Shown here piece by piece: positions 39,471-49,614 of a stretch of 64,000 nt of DNA. Under the pieces are notes generated by a model that was given only the letters and a program-made list of their open reading frames with translations, was not told the DNA's origin and did not search any database. The stretch's first letter is position 1. Each line of letters begins with the position of its first letter. Made by a program: the position numbers and the translations under genes. Origin of the DNA: Acidovorax sp. GW101-3H11 (lineage in GTDB: Bacteria; Pseudomonadota; Gammaproteobacteria; Burkholderiales; Burkholderiaceae_C); the NCBI RefSeq assembly GCF_001633105.1, contig NZ_LUKZ01000017.1, forward strand, positions 1 to 64,000, in the 5' to 3' direction.

Positions 39471-40427
39471 GTGAAGCCCAATGTTGTCAGTGCCGATGTG
39501 CTGTTCGAGGAATTCCGTGGCCTCCTGAAATGGGAGTGGGTCGCGGGCCTGGGGGCTTCGGAGCGGCGGTTTGACGAAGTGGCCGTGCGTTCTGCGCGGT
39601 CCGGGGCCGATCTGGTCGGCTACCTCAACTACATCCATCCCTACCGCGTGCAGATTCTGGGTGAGCGCGAAATCGCTTACCTGAGCAACGCGTCACCCGA
39701 CGACTGCAAGCGCCGCATCGCCCGCATCGTGACGCTAGAGCCGCCCGTGCTGGTGCTGGCCGACAACCAGACCGCGCCCGATGCGCTGGTGTCCATGTGC
39801 GAGCGCGCGCAGATCCCGATGTTCTCCACGCACGAGTCGTCGGCGTTTGTCATCGACGTGCTGCGCGCCTACCTGTCCAAACACTTTGCCGACCGCACCA
39901 CGATGCACGGCGTGTTCATGGACATTCTGGGCCTGGGCGTGCTGATCACCGGCGAGTCGGGCCTGGGCAAAAGCGAGCTGGGCCTGGAGCTGATCTCGCG
40001 CGGCAACGGTCTGGTGGCCGACGATGCCGTGGATTTCTTCCGCATCAACCAGACCACCATCGAGGGCAAATGCCCCGAGCTGCTGCAGAACCTGCTGGAA
40101 GTGCGCGGTATTGGCCTCTTGGACATCCGCGCCATCTTTGGCGAGACGGCCGTGCGCCGCAAGATGCGCCTCAAGCTCATCGTGCACCTGGTGCGCAAAG
40201 AGACGCTGGAGCGCGACTACGAACGCCTGCCCTACGAGCCGCTCACGCAGGACGTGCTGGGCGTGCCTGTGCTCAAGGTCGTGATCCAGGTGGTGGCCGG
40301 CCGCAACATCGCCGTGCTGGTCGAAGCCGCCGTGCGCAACACCATCCTGCAGCTGCGCGGCATCGACACCTACCAGGAATTTGTCGAACGCCACCGCCGC
40401 GCCATGGAGCGCGACACGGGTGGTTAG
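39471..40427 (+). CDS. hprK: HPr kinase/phosphorylase
   Basis: A 318-residue bifunctional enzyme that phosphorylates and dephosphorylates HPr on Ser. The N-terminal domain (1 to about 130) is followed by the catalytic domain with H146 ([17 protein letters not shown]), the P-loop GESGLGKS at 161-168, and the C-terminal signature [18 protein letters not shown]. The start codon is GTG; no in-frame ATG gives a better fit. In proteobacteria HprK works beside PtsN and PtsH to control carbon and nitrogen responses; ptsH is not in this window. A 65-base repeat begins one base after the stop. Confidence 0.95.
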   Translation: MKPNVVSADVLFEEFRGLLKWEWVAGLGASERRFDEVAVRSARSGADLVGYLNYIHPYRVQILGEREIAYLSNASPDDCKRRIARIVTLEPPVLVLADNQTAPDALVSMCERAQIPMFSTHESSAFVIDVLRAYLSKHFADRTTMHGVFMDILGLGVLITGESGLGKSELGLELISRGNGLVADDAVDFFRINQTTIEGKCPELLQNLLEVRGIGLLDIRAIFGETAVRRKMRLKLIVHLVRKETLERDYERLPYEPLTQDVLGVPVLKVVIQVVAGRNIAVLVEAAVRNTILQLRGIDTYQEFVERHRRAMERDTGG

Positions 40428-40494
40428 CCTGCTCTGTATTTGATAGCTGCTTACGCTTGATGGGCGGGCGCAAAGACCAATTTTGAGTCCAAAG
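40428..40494 (+). repeat. 65-base dispersed element downstream of hprK
   Basis: Reads CTCTGTATTTGATAGCTGCT, then TACGCTTGATGGGCGGGCGC, then AAAGACCAATTTTGAGTCC and AAAG. It starts directly after the stop codon and serves well as a reference copy. Confidence 0.8.
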
Positions 40495-40544
40495 ACGGGT
40501 GCGTACTGGCGCGCCCCAGGCCAGTGCTCCCGCGCAAGGGCCGC

Positions 40545-40606
40545 CCCGCCGCGCTGGGAGCGTCCCCCCTCTGGGGGGAAGACGCCGAAGGCGGCTCAGG
40601 GGGGAG
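40545..40606 (+). repeat. GC-rich hairpin repeat at the 3' end of fur
   Basis: Contains GCGTCCCCCC-TCT-GGGGGG, then AAGACGCCGAAGGCGGCTCA and GGGGGGA just before the fur stop. Same layout as the repeat at the corA stop (22264-22337): hairpin next to the gene end, in the same orientation relative to the gene. Confidence 0.7.
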
Positions 40607-41023
40607 TCACTTCTTCGCGCAGTCGGCGCATTGGCCGTACAGCGCCATCGTGTGGTCCTGCACCAGCCAGCCCTTGGCCTTGGCCACGGCGTGCTGGCGC
40701 TTTTCGATCTCGGCGTCGTAGAACTCCTCCACCTTGCCACAGGACGTGCAGATGAAGTGGTCGTGGTGCTGGCCCTCGTTGAGCTCGTACACCGCCTTGC
40801 CGCTCTCGAAATTGCTGCGGATCAGGATGCCAGCCTGCTCGAACTGCGTGAGCACGCGGTACACGGTGGCCAGGCCAATGTCCGAGCGCTCCTCCAGCAG
40901 CACGCGGAACACGTCTTCGGCCGTCATGTGGCGCTGCGTGCCTTTCTGGAAGATCTCCATGATCTTCAGGCGGGGCAGCGTGGCCTTGAGTCCCGTGCTT
41001 TTGAGTTCGTCGATATTGGTCAT
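40607..41023 (-). CDS. fur: Ferric uptake regulator
   Basis: A 138-residue iron-responsive repressor. The winged helix ([16 protein letters not shown], then [19 protein letters not shown]) is followed by the dimerisation and metal region with [16 protein letters not shown], and a second Cys pair CADC near the C-terminus. It is divergent from bamE (omlA), the classical fur-omlA arrangement of pseudomonads and Burkholderiales, with an 88-base shared regulatory region (41024-41111). Confidence 0.96.
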   Translation of the reverse strand: MTNIDELKSTGLKATLPRLKIMEIFQKGTQRHMTAEDVFRVLLEERSDIGLATVYRVLTQFEQAGILIRSNFESGKAVYELNEGQHHDHFICTSCGKVEEFYDAEIEKRQHAVAKAKGWLVQDHTMALYGQCADCAKK

Positions 41024-41111
41024 GGCATGCTCCTTCGGGTGCGGGCCCCCACCTCAAGGCCTGGGGGGCTGCCGCTACAATGCGGCGATCATATCCTCAG
41101 CCCTTTTACCC
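41024..41111. promoter_or_regulatory. Shared fur/bamE promoter region
   Basis: An 88-base gap between divergent genes. A TACAAT hexamer at 41076-41081 on the plus strand is a plausible -10 box for bamE; no good -35 is seen. No convincing Fur box was found by eye. Confidence 0.35.
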
Positions 41112-41675
41112 ATGCCCGTCAAAGCCCGTTGCAGCGCCCGCCTGGGCCTGGTCCTGTTGATCGGCGCCAGCATGGCCGCCCTGGCCGGTTGTGGCAGCCT
41201 CGATGGCGCCAGCAGCCGCATCGCCGGCATCGTGAAACCCTACAAGGTCGATGTGGTGCAGGGCAACTTTGTGTCGCGTGAGCAAGTACAAGCCCTGCAG
41301 CCCGGCATGAGCCGCCAGCAGGTGCGCGAAATCCTGGGCACGCCCCTGGTCACCAGCCTGTTCCATGCCGACCGCTGGGAGTACGTTTTCACGCTCAAGC
41401 GCCCGGGGGAGGACATCCAGACCCGCAAGCTGACCGCGTTCTTCAAGGGCGATGTGCTGGAGCGCTCCGAGGGCGACGAAATGCCTTCCGAAACGGAGTT
41501 CGTCGCCACGCTGGGGGCCCGGGGTGGCGCCAAGGGCAAGGTGCCCACGCTGGAAGCCACGCCAGAGCAGCTTTCCAAATACCCGGCCGCCGCCCGCCCG
41601 GCCCCTGCGCCCGCTGCGGCATCCACGGCGCCAGCGCCCACCAGTTACCCACCGCTCGACGCGCCCGCGCGCTGA
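41112..41675 (+). CDS. bamE: Outer membrane protein assembly factor BamE
   Basis: A 187-residue lipoprotein of the BAM complex. Lipobox MAALAGC ends the signal peptide. The BamE/SmpA core is [38 protein letters not shown] and [15 protein letters not shown] Pro/Ala-rich tail of about 50 residues extends beyond the folded domain, longer than in Escherichia coli. Divergent from fur and 64 bases upstream of dapB on the same strand. Confidence 0.94.
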   Translation: MPVKARCSARLGLVLLIGASMAALAGCGSLDGASSRIAGIVKPYKVDVVQGNFVSREQVQALQPGMSRQQVREILGTPLVTSLFHADRWEYVFTLKRPGEDIQTRKLTAFFKGDVLERSEGDEMPSETEFVATLGARGGAKGKVPTLEATPEQLSKYPAAARPAPAPAAASTAPAPTSYPPLDAPAR

Positions 41676-41739
41676 CGCCAGCGGCCCCTGCAGCCCAGGG
41701 CGTGGTCCCTGTGCTGCCACCCAACCGAACAGGATTTTC

Positions 41740-42579
41740 ATGACAGGGACACCTACACCCGCCGCCACCGTGACCACCCCTTGCCGCGTGGCCGTGGCCG
41801 GTGCGTCGGGCCGCATGGGCCGCATGCTGATCGAAGCCATCCGCGCCAGCGACGACTGCGTGCTGGCCGGTGCGCTGGACGTGGCTGCCAGTCCCGCCGT
41901 GGGCTCCGACGCCACCGCCTTTCTGGGCCATGCGAGCGGCGTGGCCATCACGGCCGACATTGCGGCAGGCCTCAAGAACGCCGACGTGCTGATCGACTTC
42001 ACCCGCCCCGAAGGCACGCTGGCCCACCTGGCCGTGTGCAGCCAGCTGGGCGTGAAGGCCGTCATCGGCACCACCGGCTTTACCGATGCACAAAAGGCCG
42101 AACTTGACGCCTGCGCACAGCGCACCGCCATCATGTTCTCGCCCAACATGAGCGTGGGCGTGAACGTCACGCTCAAGCTGCTGCAGATGGCTGCCAAGGC
42201 CATGACCACGGGCTACGACATCGAGATCATCGAAGCCCACCACCGCCACAAGGTCGATGCGCCCTCGGGCACTGCGCTCAAGATGGGCGAGGTGATTGCC
42301 GAAGCGATGGGCCGCGACCTCAAGGAATGCGCCGTGTACGCCCGCGAAGGCGTGACGGGCGAGCGCGACCCCTCCAGCATCGGCTTTGCGGCCATCCGGG
42401 GTGGCGACATCGTGGGCGACCACACCGTGCTGTTTGCCGGCATTGGCGAGCGCATCGAGGTCACGCACAAGTCCTCCAGCCGGGCCACATATGCGCAGGG
42501 TGCCTTGCGCGCCGTGCGCTTCCTGGCGGCCCACAAGACCGGCATGTTCGACATGTTCGACGTGCTGGGCTTGCACTGA
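41740..42579 (+). CDS. dapB: 4-hydroxy-tetrahydrodipicolinate reductase
   Basis: A 279-residue enzyme of lysine and diaminopimelate synthesis. The nucleotide-binding motif is [13 protein letters not shown], followed by [14 protein letters not shown] and VIGTTGF. The catalytic [16 protein letters not shown] lies near residue 168, with [15 protein letters not shown] after it. The start codon ATG at 41740 has AGGA nearby. It precedes exbB by 13 bases, so bamE-dapB-exbB-exbD may be cotranscribed. Confidence 0.96.
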   Translation: MTGTPTPAATVTTPCRVAVAGASGRMGRMLIEAIRASDDCVLAGALDVAASPAVGSDATAFLGHASGVAITADIAAGLKNADVLIDFTRPEGTLAHLAVCSQLGVKAVIGTTGFTDAQKAELDACAQRTAIMFSPNMSVGVNVTLKLLQMAAKAMTTGYDIEIIEAHHRHKVDAPSGTALKMGEVIAEAMGRDLKECAVYAREGVTGERDPSSIGFAAIRGGDIVGDHTVLFAGIGERIEVTHKSSSRATYAQGALRAVRFLAAHKTGMFDMFDVLGLH

Positions 42580-42592
42580 TCCGTCGATTTCC

Positions 42593-43276
42593 ATGGACGC
42601 CCTCCACTGGTGGCGCCAGGGCGATGCCGTAACCCAAGGCGCGGCCCTTGTGCTGCTGGCCATGTCGGTGGCGAGCTGGGTGATCATCGTCTGGAAGCTG
42701 CGGCTCATGCGCCAGGCCACGGCCGACGTAGCGCGTTGCACAGCGGCGTTCTGGCAGGCGCCCTCCATGGACGTCGCCGCACAGCGTTTGCAGTCTTTTG
42801 ACCGCTCTGCGCTGGTCCTGCCTCTGGTGATTGCTGCAAATTCGATAGCAATCCATTCGGTTCCCGGTGCCCCGGCTTCGCTCGCCAGCGCGGGCAGCCT
42901 GTCCCAGCGGCTCACCCGCGTGCTGCGCGATGCCCTGCACGACGTGCTGGGGCGCCTGCAGTTTGGCCAGGTGCTGCTGGCCACGGTGGGCTCCACGGCG
43001 CCTTTTGTGGGGTTGCTGGGCACGGTGTGGGGCATCTACCACGCGCTCACCGCCATGGCAGGTGCGGGGCAGATCACCATTGACCGCGTCTCCGGCCCCG
43101 TGGGCGAGGCGCTGGTCATGACGGCGGCCGGGCTGGCCGTCGCCATCCCCGCTGTGCTGGCCTACAACGTGTTTGGCCGCCTCATTGGGCGCATCGAGGC
43201 CGACCTGGAAGGGTTTGCACGCGATCTGCGCGAACTGCTCATCGACACGGCGCAACCCGCCGATGCGAAGACCTGA
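42593..43276 (+). CDS. exbB: MotA/TolQ/ExbB proton-channel protein
   Basis: A 227-residue inner-membrane protein with three membrane helices: ALVLLAMSVASWVIIVWKL near the N-terminus, then LATVGSTAPFVGLLGTVWGI and a third around MTAAGLAVAIPAVLAYNVF. Together with ExbD it converts proton flow into work for TonB or a Tol-like system. Residues about 65-87 (RLQSFDRSALVLPLVIAANS) coincide with a reverse copy of the 65-base element, in the cytoplasmic loop region, and the protein is about 20 residues longer than close relatives as I recall them. It overlaps nothing; exbD follows after 22 bases. No tonB gene is adjacent. Confidence 0.88.
   Translation: MDALHWWRQGDAVTQGAALVLLAMSVASWVIIVWKLRLMRQATADVARCTAAFWQAPSMDVAAQRLQSFDRSALVLPLVIAANSIAIHSVPGAPASLASAGSLSQRLTRVLRDALHDVLGRLQFGQVLLATVGSTAPFVGLLGTVWGIYHALTAMAGAGQITIDRVSGPVGEALVMTAAGLAVAIPAVLAYNVFGRLIGRIEADLEGFARDLRELLIDTAQPADAKT
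42786..42852 (-). repeat. 65-base dispersed element, copy inside exbB
   Basis: On the minus strand: ATTGCTATCGAATTTGCAGC, AATC, then GACCAGCGCAGAGCGGTC and AAAAGACTGCAAAC. ATTGCT and AGCAAT give a hairpin. In frame within exbB. Confidence 0.6.
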
Positions 43277-43298
43277 ATTCCAGACGCTCGCATCAGCC

Positions 43299-43751
43299 AT
43301 GGCCTTCGGACGACTCGAACGCACCACCGGGCCACAGCCCATGAGCGACATCAACATGACGCCCCTGGTGGACGTGATGCTGGTGCTCGTGGTCATCTTC
43401 ATCCTCACAGCGCCGCTGCTGGCCAGCTCCATCCGGCTGGACCTGCCGCGCACCGAAGGCGCCACGCCCGGCACGGCCCCGCAGTTCGTCACGCTGGTGG
43501 TGGATGCCTCGGGCCAGGCCTTTCTGGATGACCAGCCCCTGTCGCAGGCCGCCCTGGCCGAGCGCTTGCGCCGCATTGGCGCCGAGCGGCCCGACACCGA
43601 GGTGCAGCTGCGCGCCGACGCGGCCGTGCCCTATGGCCGCGTGGTCGAGGTCATGGGTGCGGCCCATCTGGCGGGGTTGCAGCGCATCGGTTTTGTGGCC
43701 GAACTGGCGGCCACGCCCACTCCACCTGCATCCCCGGCCCTGCCGCGCTGA
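43299..43751 (+). CDS. exbD: ExbD/TolR-type biopolymer transport protein
   Basis: A 150-residue protein with a short cytoplasmic N-terminus (MSDINMTPLVDVMLV) and one membrane helix carrying the conserved Asp in TPLVDVMLVLVVIFIL. A periplasmic domain of about 90 residues and a Pro/Ala tail follow. It partners ExbB in proton-driven energising of the outer membrane. A start twelve codons upstream (MRRPEFQTLAS) would overlap exbB and is less likely. leuS begins about 100 bases downstream. Confidence 0.92.
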   Translation: MAFGRLERTTGPQPMSDINMTPLVDVMLVLVVIFILTAPLLASSIRLDLPRTEGATPGTAPQFVTLVVDASGQAFLDDQPLSQAALAERLRRIGAERPDTEVQLRADAAVPYGRVVEVMGAAHLAGLQRIGFVAELAATPTPPASPALPR

Positions 43752-43848
43752 GGCGCGTTGGCGGGCGGCCCGCCAGCGCCGGGCCCTGACCGCCTAAAAT
43801 CCCCGCAGCGCGGCCAGCGGCTGCACTCTTCTCTCACCCCGAGCCCCC

Positions 43849-46572
43849 ATGCAAGACAAATACTCTCCCCAAGACGTCGAGCGCGCCGCGCACGACCACT
43901 GGACCGCCACCGACGCCTACCGCGTGACGGAAGACACCAGCAAGAAGAAGTTCTACGCCTGCTCGATGCTGCCCTACCCCAGCGGCAAGCTGCACATGGG
44001 CCATGTGCGCAACTACACCATCAACGACATGCTCACGCGCTACCTGCGCATGAACGGCCACAACGTCTTGATGCCCATGGGCTGGGACGCCTTCGGCCTG
44101 CCCGCTGAAAACGCTGCGCTGAAGAACGGCGTGCCACCGGCCAAGTGGACGTACGAAAACATCGCGTACATGAAGAAGCAGATGCAGGCCATGGGCCTGG
44201 CCATCGACTGGAGCCGCGAAGTCGCCACCTGCGACCCCGAGTATTACAAGTGGAACCAGTGGCTGTTCCTGAAGATGCTGGAAAAGGGCATTGCCTACCG
44301 CAAGACCCAGGTCGTGAACTGGGACCCGGTGGATCAGACCGTGCTGGCCAACGAGCAGGTGATTGACGGCAAGGGCTGGCGCACCGGCGCCACGGTCGAA
44401 AAGCGCGAGATCCCTGGCTACTACCTCAAGATCACCGACTACGCCGAAGAGCTGCTGGGCTTTGTGACCGGCGACAAGCTGCCCGGCTGGCCCGAGCGCG
44501 TGAAGCTGATGCAGGAGAACTGGATTGGCAAGAGCGAAGGCGTGCGCTTTGCGTTCACGCACGACATTGCAGGCGACGACGGCACGCTGATTGGCGACGG
44601 CAAGATGTACGTGTTCACCACGCGCGCCGACACCATCATGGGCGTGACCTTCTGCGCCGTGGCGCCCGAGCACCCGCTGGCCGCACATGCCGCCAAAACC
44701 AACCCTGCGCTCCAAGCCTTCATCGAAGAGTGCAAGAGCGGTGGCACCACCGAGGCCGAGCTGGCCACGCAAGAGAAAAAGGGCGTGCCCACGGGCCTGT
44801 ACGTCACCCACCCGCTCACCGACGAAAAGGTCGAGGTCTGGGTCGGCAACTACGTGCTCATGGGCTATGGCGACGGCGCCGTGATGGGCGTGCCCGCCCA
44901 CGACGAGCGCGACTTTGCGTTTGCGCTCAAGTACGGTATCGAGATCAAGCAGGTGGTGCTGGTGGACGGCGAGACGTTCAACTACCACCAGTGGCAAGAC
45001 TGGTACGGCGACAAGCAACGCGGCGTGACCATCAACTCCGACAGCTTCAGTGGCCTGTCGTACAAGGAAGCCGTGAACGCCGTGGCCCATGCGTTGGAGC
45101 AAAAGGGCCTGGGCGAGAAGAAGACCACCTGGCGCCTGCGCGACTGGGGCGTGAGCCGCCAGCGCTACTGGGGCACGCCGATCCCGATCATCCACTGCGA
45201 CGAGCACGGCGCCGTGCCCGTGCCCGAAAAAGACCTGCCCGTGGTGCTGCCGCAAGACTGCATCCCCGACGGCTCGGGCAACCCGCTGCACAAGCACGAA
45301 GGCTTCCACGCGGGCGTGACCTGCCCCGTGTGTGGCAAGCCCGCCCGCCGCGAGACGGACACCATGGACACCTTCGTGGACAGCTCGTGGTACTTCATGC
45401 GGTATTGCGACCCCAAGAACGCCGACGCGATGGTGGCCGATGGCACCGCTTACTGGATGCGAGACCAGCAACATGCCACTGGCGGCAGCGGCATGGACCA
45501 GTACATCGGTGGCATCGAACACGCCATCCTGCACTTGCTGTACGCCCGCTTCTGGACCAAGGTCATGCGTGACCTGGGACTGGTCAAGGTCGATGAGCCC
45601 TTCACCAAGCTGCTCACGCAAGGCATGGTGCTCAACCACATCTACAGCCGCCGTACCGCCAAGGGTGGCAAGGACTACTTCTGGCCGCATGACGTGGAGC
45701 ATGTGCTCGATGAAGGCGGCAAGATCATCGGCGCCAAGCTGAAGAACGAAGCCACCAGCGGCGACGGCATGCAGCCGGTGGGCACGCCCATCGACTACGA
45801 GGGCGTGGGCACCATGTCCAAGTCCAAGAACAACGGCGTGGACCCGCAGGACCTGATCGAGAAGTACGGCGCCGACACGGCCCGCCTGTACACCATGTTC
45901 ACCGCCCCGCCCGAAGCCACGCTGGAGTGGAACGACGCGGCGGTGGAAGGCAGCTACCGCTTCCTGCGCCGCGTGTGGAACTTTGGCGTCAAGCTCTCGG
46001 CCATCGACCGCGATGCGGCCCTGGCCAGCGTGGCCGGTGCCAGCAGCCTGCAGGACGTGCAGTTTGGCAAGGAAGCCAAGGCCCTGCGCCTGGAGATCCA
46101 CAACGTGCTCAAGCAGGTGGACTACGACTACCAGCGCATGCAGTACAACACCGTGGTCTCGGGCGCGATGAAGATGATCAACGCGCTGGAAGACTTCAAG
46201 GCCACCGACTCGGCCGGTGCCCAGGTGGCGCTGATCGAAGGCTTTGGCATCCTGCTGCGCAGCCTGTACCCTGCCACGCCCCACATCGCCCACAGCCTGT
46301 GGACGGGCCTGGGCTACGCGGGCGCGCTGGGCGATCTGCTCGACGCGCCCTGGCCGCAGATCGATGCCGGTGCGCTGGTGCAGGACGAGATCGAACTCAT
46401 GCTGCAGGTCAACGGCAAGCTGCGCGGTTCCATCCACGTGCCCGCCCAGGCCGACAAGGCCGAGATCGAGCGCATTGCGCTAGCCAGCGAGGCCTTTGTG
46501 GCCCAGGCCGCAGGCGCTCATCCGAAGCGCGTGATCGTGGTGCCAGGTCGTCTGGTGAACGTGGTGGTCTGA
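43849..46572 (+). CDS. leuS: Leucine--tRNA ligase
   Basis: A 907-residue class I aminoacyl-tRNA synthetase. The HIGH motif is HMGH at 49-52 ([13 protein letters not shown]) and the KMSKS motif is TMSKSK at about 655-660. The CP1 editing domain lies between ([21 protein letters not shown]), with a leucine-specific domain and zinc-like [25 protein letters not shown] region. The C-terminal anticodon-binding and tRNA-docking domains are complete. lptE starts four bases after the stop, the usual leuS-lptE arrangement. Confidence 0.98.
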   Translation: MQDKYSPQDVERAAHDHWTATDAYRVTEDTSKKKFYACSMLPYPSGKLHMGHVRNYTINDMLTRYLRMNGHNVLMPMGWDAFGLPAENAALKNGVPPAKWTYENIAYMKKQMQAMGLAIDWSREVATCDPEYYKWNQWLFLKMLEKGIAYRKTQVVNWDPVDQTVLANEQVIDGKGWRTGATVEKREIPGYYLKITDYAEELLGFVTGDKLPGWPERVKLMQENWIGKSEGVRFAFTHDIAGDDGTLIGDGKMYVFTTRADTIMGVTFCAVAPEHPLAAHAAKTNPALQAFIEECKSGGTTEAELATQEKKGVPTGLYVTHPLTDEKVEVWVGNYVLMGYGDGAVMGVPAHDERDFAFALKYGIEIKQVVLVDGETFNYHQWQDWYGDKQRGVTINSDSFSGLSYKEAVNAVAHALEQKGLGEKKTTWRLRDWGVSRQRYWGTPIPIIHCDEHGAVPVPEKDLPVVLPQDCIPDGSGNPLHKHEGFHAGVTCPVCGKPARRETDTMDTFVDSSWYFMRYCDPKNADAMVADGTAYWMRDQQHATGGSGMDQYIGGIEHAILHLLYARFWTKVMRDLGLVKVDEPFTKLLTQGMVLNHIYSRRTAKGGKDYFWPHDVEHVLDEGGKIIGAKLKNEATSGDGMQPVGTPIDYEGVGTMSKSKNNGVDPQDLIEKYGADTARLYTMFTAPPEATLEWNDAAVEGSYRFLRRVWNFGVKLSAIDRDAALASVAGASSLQDVQFGKEAKALRLEIHNVLKQVDYDYQRMQYNTVVSGAMKMINALEDFKATDSAGAQVALIEGFGILLRSLYPATPHIAHSLWTGLGYAGALGDLLDAPWPQIDAGALVQDEIELMLQVNGKLRGSIHVPAQADKAEIERIALASEAFVAQAAGAHPKRVIVVPGRLVNVVV

Positions 46573-46576
46573 CCCC

Positions 46577-47080
46577 ATGAACAAACGCACCCTGCTCAGC
46601 CTGGCCCCCGTGGCCCTGTTGTCTGCCTGCGGATTCCGGCTGCGTGGCGTGCCGGAGTTCGGCTTCAACTCGCTCTACATCGCCGCCCCCGCCAGCTCGC
46701 CGCTGGCGCGGGAGCTGCAGCGCACGCTGGAGGGCTCGGGCGGCCAGCTGCAGCTGCTGCGCGACCCGGCGGCCATGCCCACGGCCGAGGCCATTCTGGA
46801 TTTGCTGCAAGAGCAGCAGGAGCGTGCGGTGGTGGGGCTCAACGCCTCGGGCCAGGTGCGCGAGCTGCAGCTGCGCCTGCGCATCAAGTTCCGCCTGCGC
46901 ACCCCGGCAGGCGCGGAGCTGATCCCCGAGACCGAGCTGCTGCAGCAGCGCGACATCAGCTACAACGAAACCATCGCCCTGGCCAAAGAGGCGGAAGAGG
47001 CGCTGCTCTACCGCAACATGCGGACCGACCTGGTGCAGCAGCTCATGCGGCGCCTGTCGCTCACGCGTCCGGCCAAATAA
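46577..47080 (+). CDS. lptE: LPS-assembly lipoprotein LptE
   Basis: A 167-residue outer-membrane lipoprotein that plugs LptD for lipopolysaccharide insertion. The lipobox LLSAC is followed by the typical GFRLRGVPEFGFNSLYI. Four bases after leuS and probably cotranscribed. In many proteobacteria holA is the next gene; here holA lies about 12.3 kb away at 59383, beyond an accessory block. A 65-base repeat begins directly after the TAA. Confidence 0.94.
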   Translation: MNKRTLLSLAPVALLSACGFRLRGVPEFGFNSLYIAAPASSPLARELQRTLEGSGGQLQLLRDPAAMPTAEAILDLLQEQQERAVVGLNASGQVRELQLRLRIKFRLRTPAGAELIPETELLQQRDISYNETIALAKEAEEALLYRNMRTDLVQQLMRRLSLTRPAK

Positions 47081-47142
47081 TTCGACGCAAAAATGCCATC
47101 TGCGCGCGGCGGGCATGCCTTTTGAGCTATTGTTTTGATAGC
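47081..47142 (-). repeat. 65-base dispersed element after lptE (left of accessory block)
   Basis: On the minus strand: GCTATCAAAACAATAGC hairpin (AGCTAT/ATAGCT), TCAAAAGGCATG, CCGCGCGCAGATGGC core and a T/A-rich tail. It is in the same orientation as the copy at 58135-58199, with which it shares AAAGGCATG. Confidence 0.75.
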
Positions 47143-47160
47143 TTGCGAGGCGTGCTCTTG

Positions 47161-48648
47161 CTACGGCGTGTCCCCCAGAGGCGCGCTCTGGCGCCGCACA
47201 AAGCGGCCCGCCCGCGCCCCCGTGGCGCGCTGCGCAGCGGTGTAGCTCAGCACGCCGTTCACCCACACCTGCTCGATGCCCTCGCTGAACTGCTGGGGCT
47301 GCTCGAACGTGGCCAGGTCGCGCACACGCTCGGGGTCGAACACCACCACATCGGCCATGTGCCCCGCCAACAGCAGGCCACGCCCGCCCAGGCGAAACCG
47401 CTGGGCCGACAGGCCCGTCATCTTGTGCACGGCCTCTTCGAGCTGCAGCAGGCCTTTGTCGCGCCAGTAACAGGCCAGCACGCGCGGGAAGGCGCCCCAC
47501 AACCGGGGATGTGGCCGTTCATCGTGTGGCAGCCCGTCCGATCCGATCATGGACAGCGGGTGCGCAATCACGCGCTCCACATCGTCCTCGCGCATCTGAA
47601 AGTAGCAGGCCCCGCCGGGCTTGAGGCGCACGGTGGCCTCCTGCTGAGGCACGCCCCACTCGCGCGCAATGTCGGCCAGGTAGCGCCCGGCCATCTCGGG
47701 GTGGGGCTGGCTGCCGGTGATGAGGATGTCGATGATGCCGTCCACCAGGTCCTCGCGCAGCACGGTAGAGCCAGCGGTGTACGGGTACACGTCCATCGCA
47801 ATCTCTTGCTGCTGGGCCAGTTGATCGATCAGCGGCAGTGTCTCGCGCGTGCGGCCCCAGTTGGCGGGCCCGGCGCATTTGTGGTGCGAGATGACCAGCG
47901 GCAGGCCCGACTGGCGGGCGGTCAGCGCCGCCTCCTGCAACGCAGGCAGGATGCCCGCAAGCTCGTCACGGATGTGCGTGGCATACACGCCGCCGTGGCG
48001 CGCGGCCACCGAGGCCACGGCCACCAGTTCATCCACATCGGCCGCATAGGCCTCGCTGTAGAAGATGCCCGACGACAGGCCCAGCGCCCCGGCGGCCATG
48101 GCTTCTTCCATGTCGGCGGCCATGGCGGCGCGCTCGTCGGCGGTGGCGGTTTGCCGCAGGTCGGCCAGGTGGCGCATGCGCAGGGCTGTGTGGCCCATCA
48201 GTGCGGCCACGTTCACGGCGGGCTGGGCGGCGTCCACGGCACGGGCGTAGTCGGCCATGCTGGCGTGGCGAAACTGCAGGCGCCCCAGCAGCGAGAGCGG
48301 GGCGAGCGGGCTGTCGGTCACCACCGGCGCCAGCGAGATCCCGCAGTTGCCCACGATGACAGTGGTGATGCCCTGCGAGAGCTTGGGCAGCATGGTGGGC
48401 GCGTCCAGCACGGCGGCGTCGTCGTGCGTGTGCACGTCGATGAAGCCGGGGGCGATCACGCGGCCGGTGCAGTCCACCTCGGTGAAGTGTTCGCAGGCCC
48501 GGGCACGGGCCAGGGCGGCGGGGTCGATCTGGCCTGGCTCGGCCAGTGCGGTGATGCGCTCGCCTTCAATCAGCAGGTCGCCCACCCAGCCGGGGCGGGT
48601 GGTGCCGTCCACGATGCGGCCATTGCTCAGCAGCGTTGCGTGCGCCAT
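47161..48648 (-). CDS. N-acyl-D-amino-acid deacylase (D-aminoacylase)
   Basis: A 495-residue amidohydrolase that frees D-amino acids from N-acyl-D-amino acids. Metal-site motifs are GFIDVHTHDD near residue 66, ISHHKCAG, and the diagnostic ending GSDGLPHDERPHPRLWGAFPRVL in part (catalytic Asp in GSDG). TGLSAQRFRLGGRGLLLAGHMADVVVFDPE, read as two halves, is the usual C-terminal beta-sandwich segment. The ATG at 48648 has AGAGGAATG before it and lies just past the RpiR stop. Last gene of a long minus-strand group: transporter, deaminase, regulator, deacylase. It converges on lptE. Confidence 0.9.
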   Translation of the reverse strand: MAHATLLSNGRIVDGTTRPGWVGDLLIEGERITALAEPGQIDPAALARARACEHFTEVDCTGRVIAPGFIDVHTHDDAAVLDAPTMLPKLSQGITTVIVGNCGISLAPVVTDSPLAPLSLLGRLQFRHASMADYARAVDAAQPAVNVAALMGHTALRMRHLADLRQTATADERAAMAADMEEAMAAGALGLSSGIFYSEAYAADVDELVAVASVAARHGGVYATHIRDELAGILPALQEAALTARQSGLPLVISHHKCAGPANWGRTRETLPLIDQLAQQQEIAMDVYPYTAGSTVLREDLVDGIIDILITGSQPHPEMAGRYLADIAREWGVPQQEATVRLKPGGACYFQMREDDVERVIAHPLSMIGSDGLPHDERPHPRLWGAFPRVLACYWRDKGLLQLEEAVHKMTGLSAQRFRLGGRGLLLAGHMADVVVFDPERVRDLATFEQPQQFSEGIEQVWVNGVLSYTAAQRATGARAGRFVRRQSAPLGDTP

Positions 48649-48649
48649 G

Positions 48650-49612
48650 TCATTCCTCTGCGGCCAGGCCGCGCGATGCGTCTGTGGGATGGCTGGCGGC
48701 GCTGGAGTGGCCCTGGCTCGCTTGGCTGTCAAAGGCGCCGACGTACTCGGCGCTGTCAAAACCGTGTTTGTGCAGCAGCTGCTTGAACTGCTGCAGCCCG
48801 CGCGTGGCCACCGGGCCGAGCTTTTGTGCGAGCCGCACGGTCATGATTTCAATCACCACCAGATGGGCCAGATAGGCCTCGGTGCCCACGCGCATCACAG
48901 CATCCTGCGGCACCGACACGGCCAGCACCAGGTCGGCCACTTCGGCCAGTGGCGTGCCGGGCTGGGTCAGCGCCACCACGGTGGCGCCTTGCGAGCGGGC
49001 AAAGCGCGCGGCCTCCAACGCATAGGGCATGCGGCCCACGTGCGAGATGACAAAGGCCACGCCATCGGGCCCCAGCGTGCTGGCCGAGACGAGCTGCTGG
49101 TGCGCATCAAAAATCGCGTTGGCCGTGCAGCCCAGGCGGAACAGGCGGCTTTGCAGCTCGCTGGCCATGAAGGTGGAGGCGGCGCCGACCGAGTAACAGT
49201 CGATGCGCCGCGCCTGCGCCAGCCGCTCGGCCACGCGGTCGAGCACCTCGGCGTCGAGGTTGCGGCCCAGCTCGGTCAGCGACGACACGGCCGCGTGCAC
49301 GATTTTGCTGGTCACGTCCTGGGCGCTGTCATCGGCCAGCACGCTGCGGTGCAGGTGCGAGCCCGACACAGCCAAATCTTGCGCCAGGGCGACCATGAAT
49401 TCGCGCACCGAGTCGTGGCCAAAGCTGCGGCAGGTGCGCACGATGGTAGGCATGGACACGCCCGCCTGCTGGGCCAGTTGTTCCACGGTGGCGACCACGG
49501 CGGCGCGCGGGTCGTCCAGCACCACGCGCACCACGCTGCGCTGCGCCTCGGGCAGGTCGGGCTGGCGCTCACGCAGTTGCTGCAGCAGGCTGGTAGGGGT
49601 TGGTTTGGACAT
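48650..49612 (-). CDS. RpiR/MurR-family transcriptional regulator
   Basis: A 320-residue regulator with an N-terminal helix-turn-helix of the RpiR type (TVEQLAQQAGVSMPTIVRTCRSF near residues 45-65, in two halves) and a C-terminal SIS sugar-phosphate-binding domain (IDCYSVGAASTFMASELQSR, VISHVGRMPYALEAARFARS). RpiR members usually respond to phosphosugars, which fits the divergent sugar kinase of this cluster. It lies between the deaminase and the D-aminoacylase with almost no gaps. Likely operator: the inverted repeats at 56614-56692. Whether it represses or activates is unknown. Confidence 0.88.
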   Translation of the reverse strand: MSKPTPTSLLQQLRERQPDLPEAQRSVVRVVLDDPRAAVVATVEQLAQQAGVSMPTIVRTCRSFGHDSVREFMVALAQDLAVSGSHLHRSVLADDSAQDVTSKIVHAAVSSLTELGRNLDAEVLDRVAERLAQARRIDCYSVGAASTFMASELQSRLFRLGCTANAIFDAHQQLVSASTLGPDGVAFVISHVGRMPYALEAARFARSQGATVVALTQPGTPLAEVADLVLAVSVPQDAVMRVGTEAYLAHLVVIEIMTVRLAQKLGPVATRGLQQFKQLLHKHGFDSAEYVGAFDSQASQGHSSAASHPTDASRGLAAEE

Positions 49613-49614
49613 GG

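Noticed and set aside
43834-46437. Open frame of 867 codons antisense to leuS
   Set aside because: leuS is complete with HIGH and KMSKS motifs; the antisense product has no recognisable domain.
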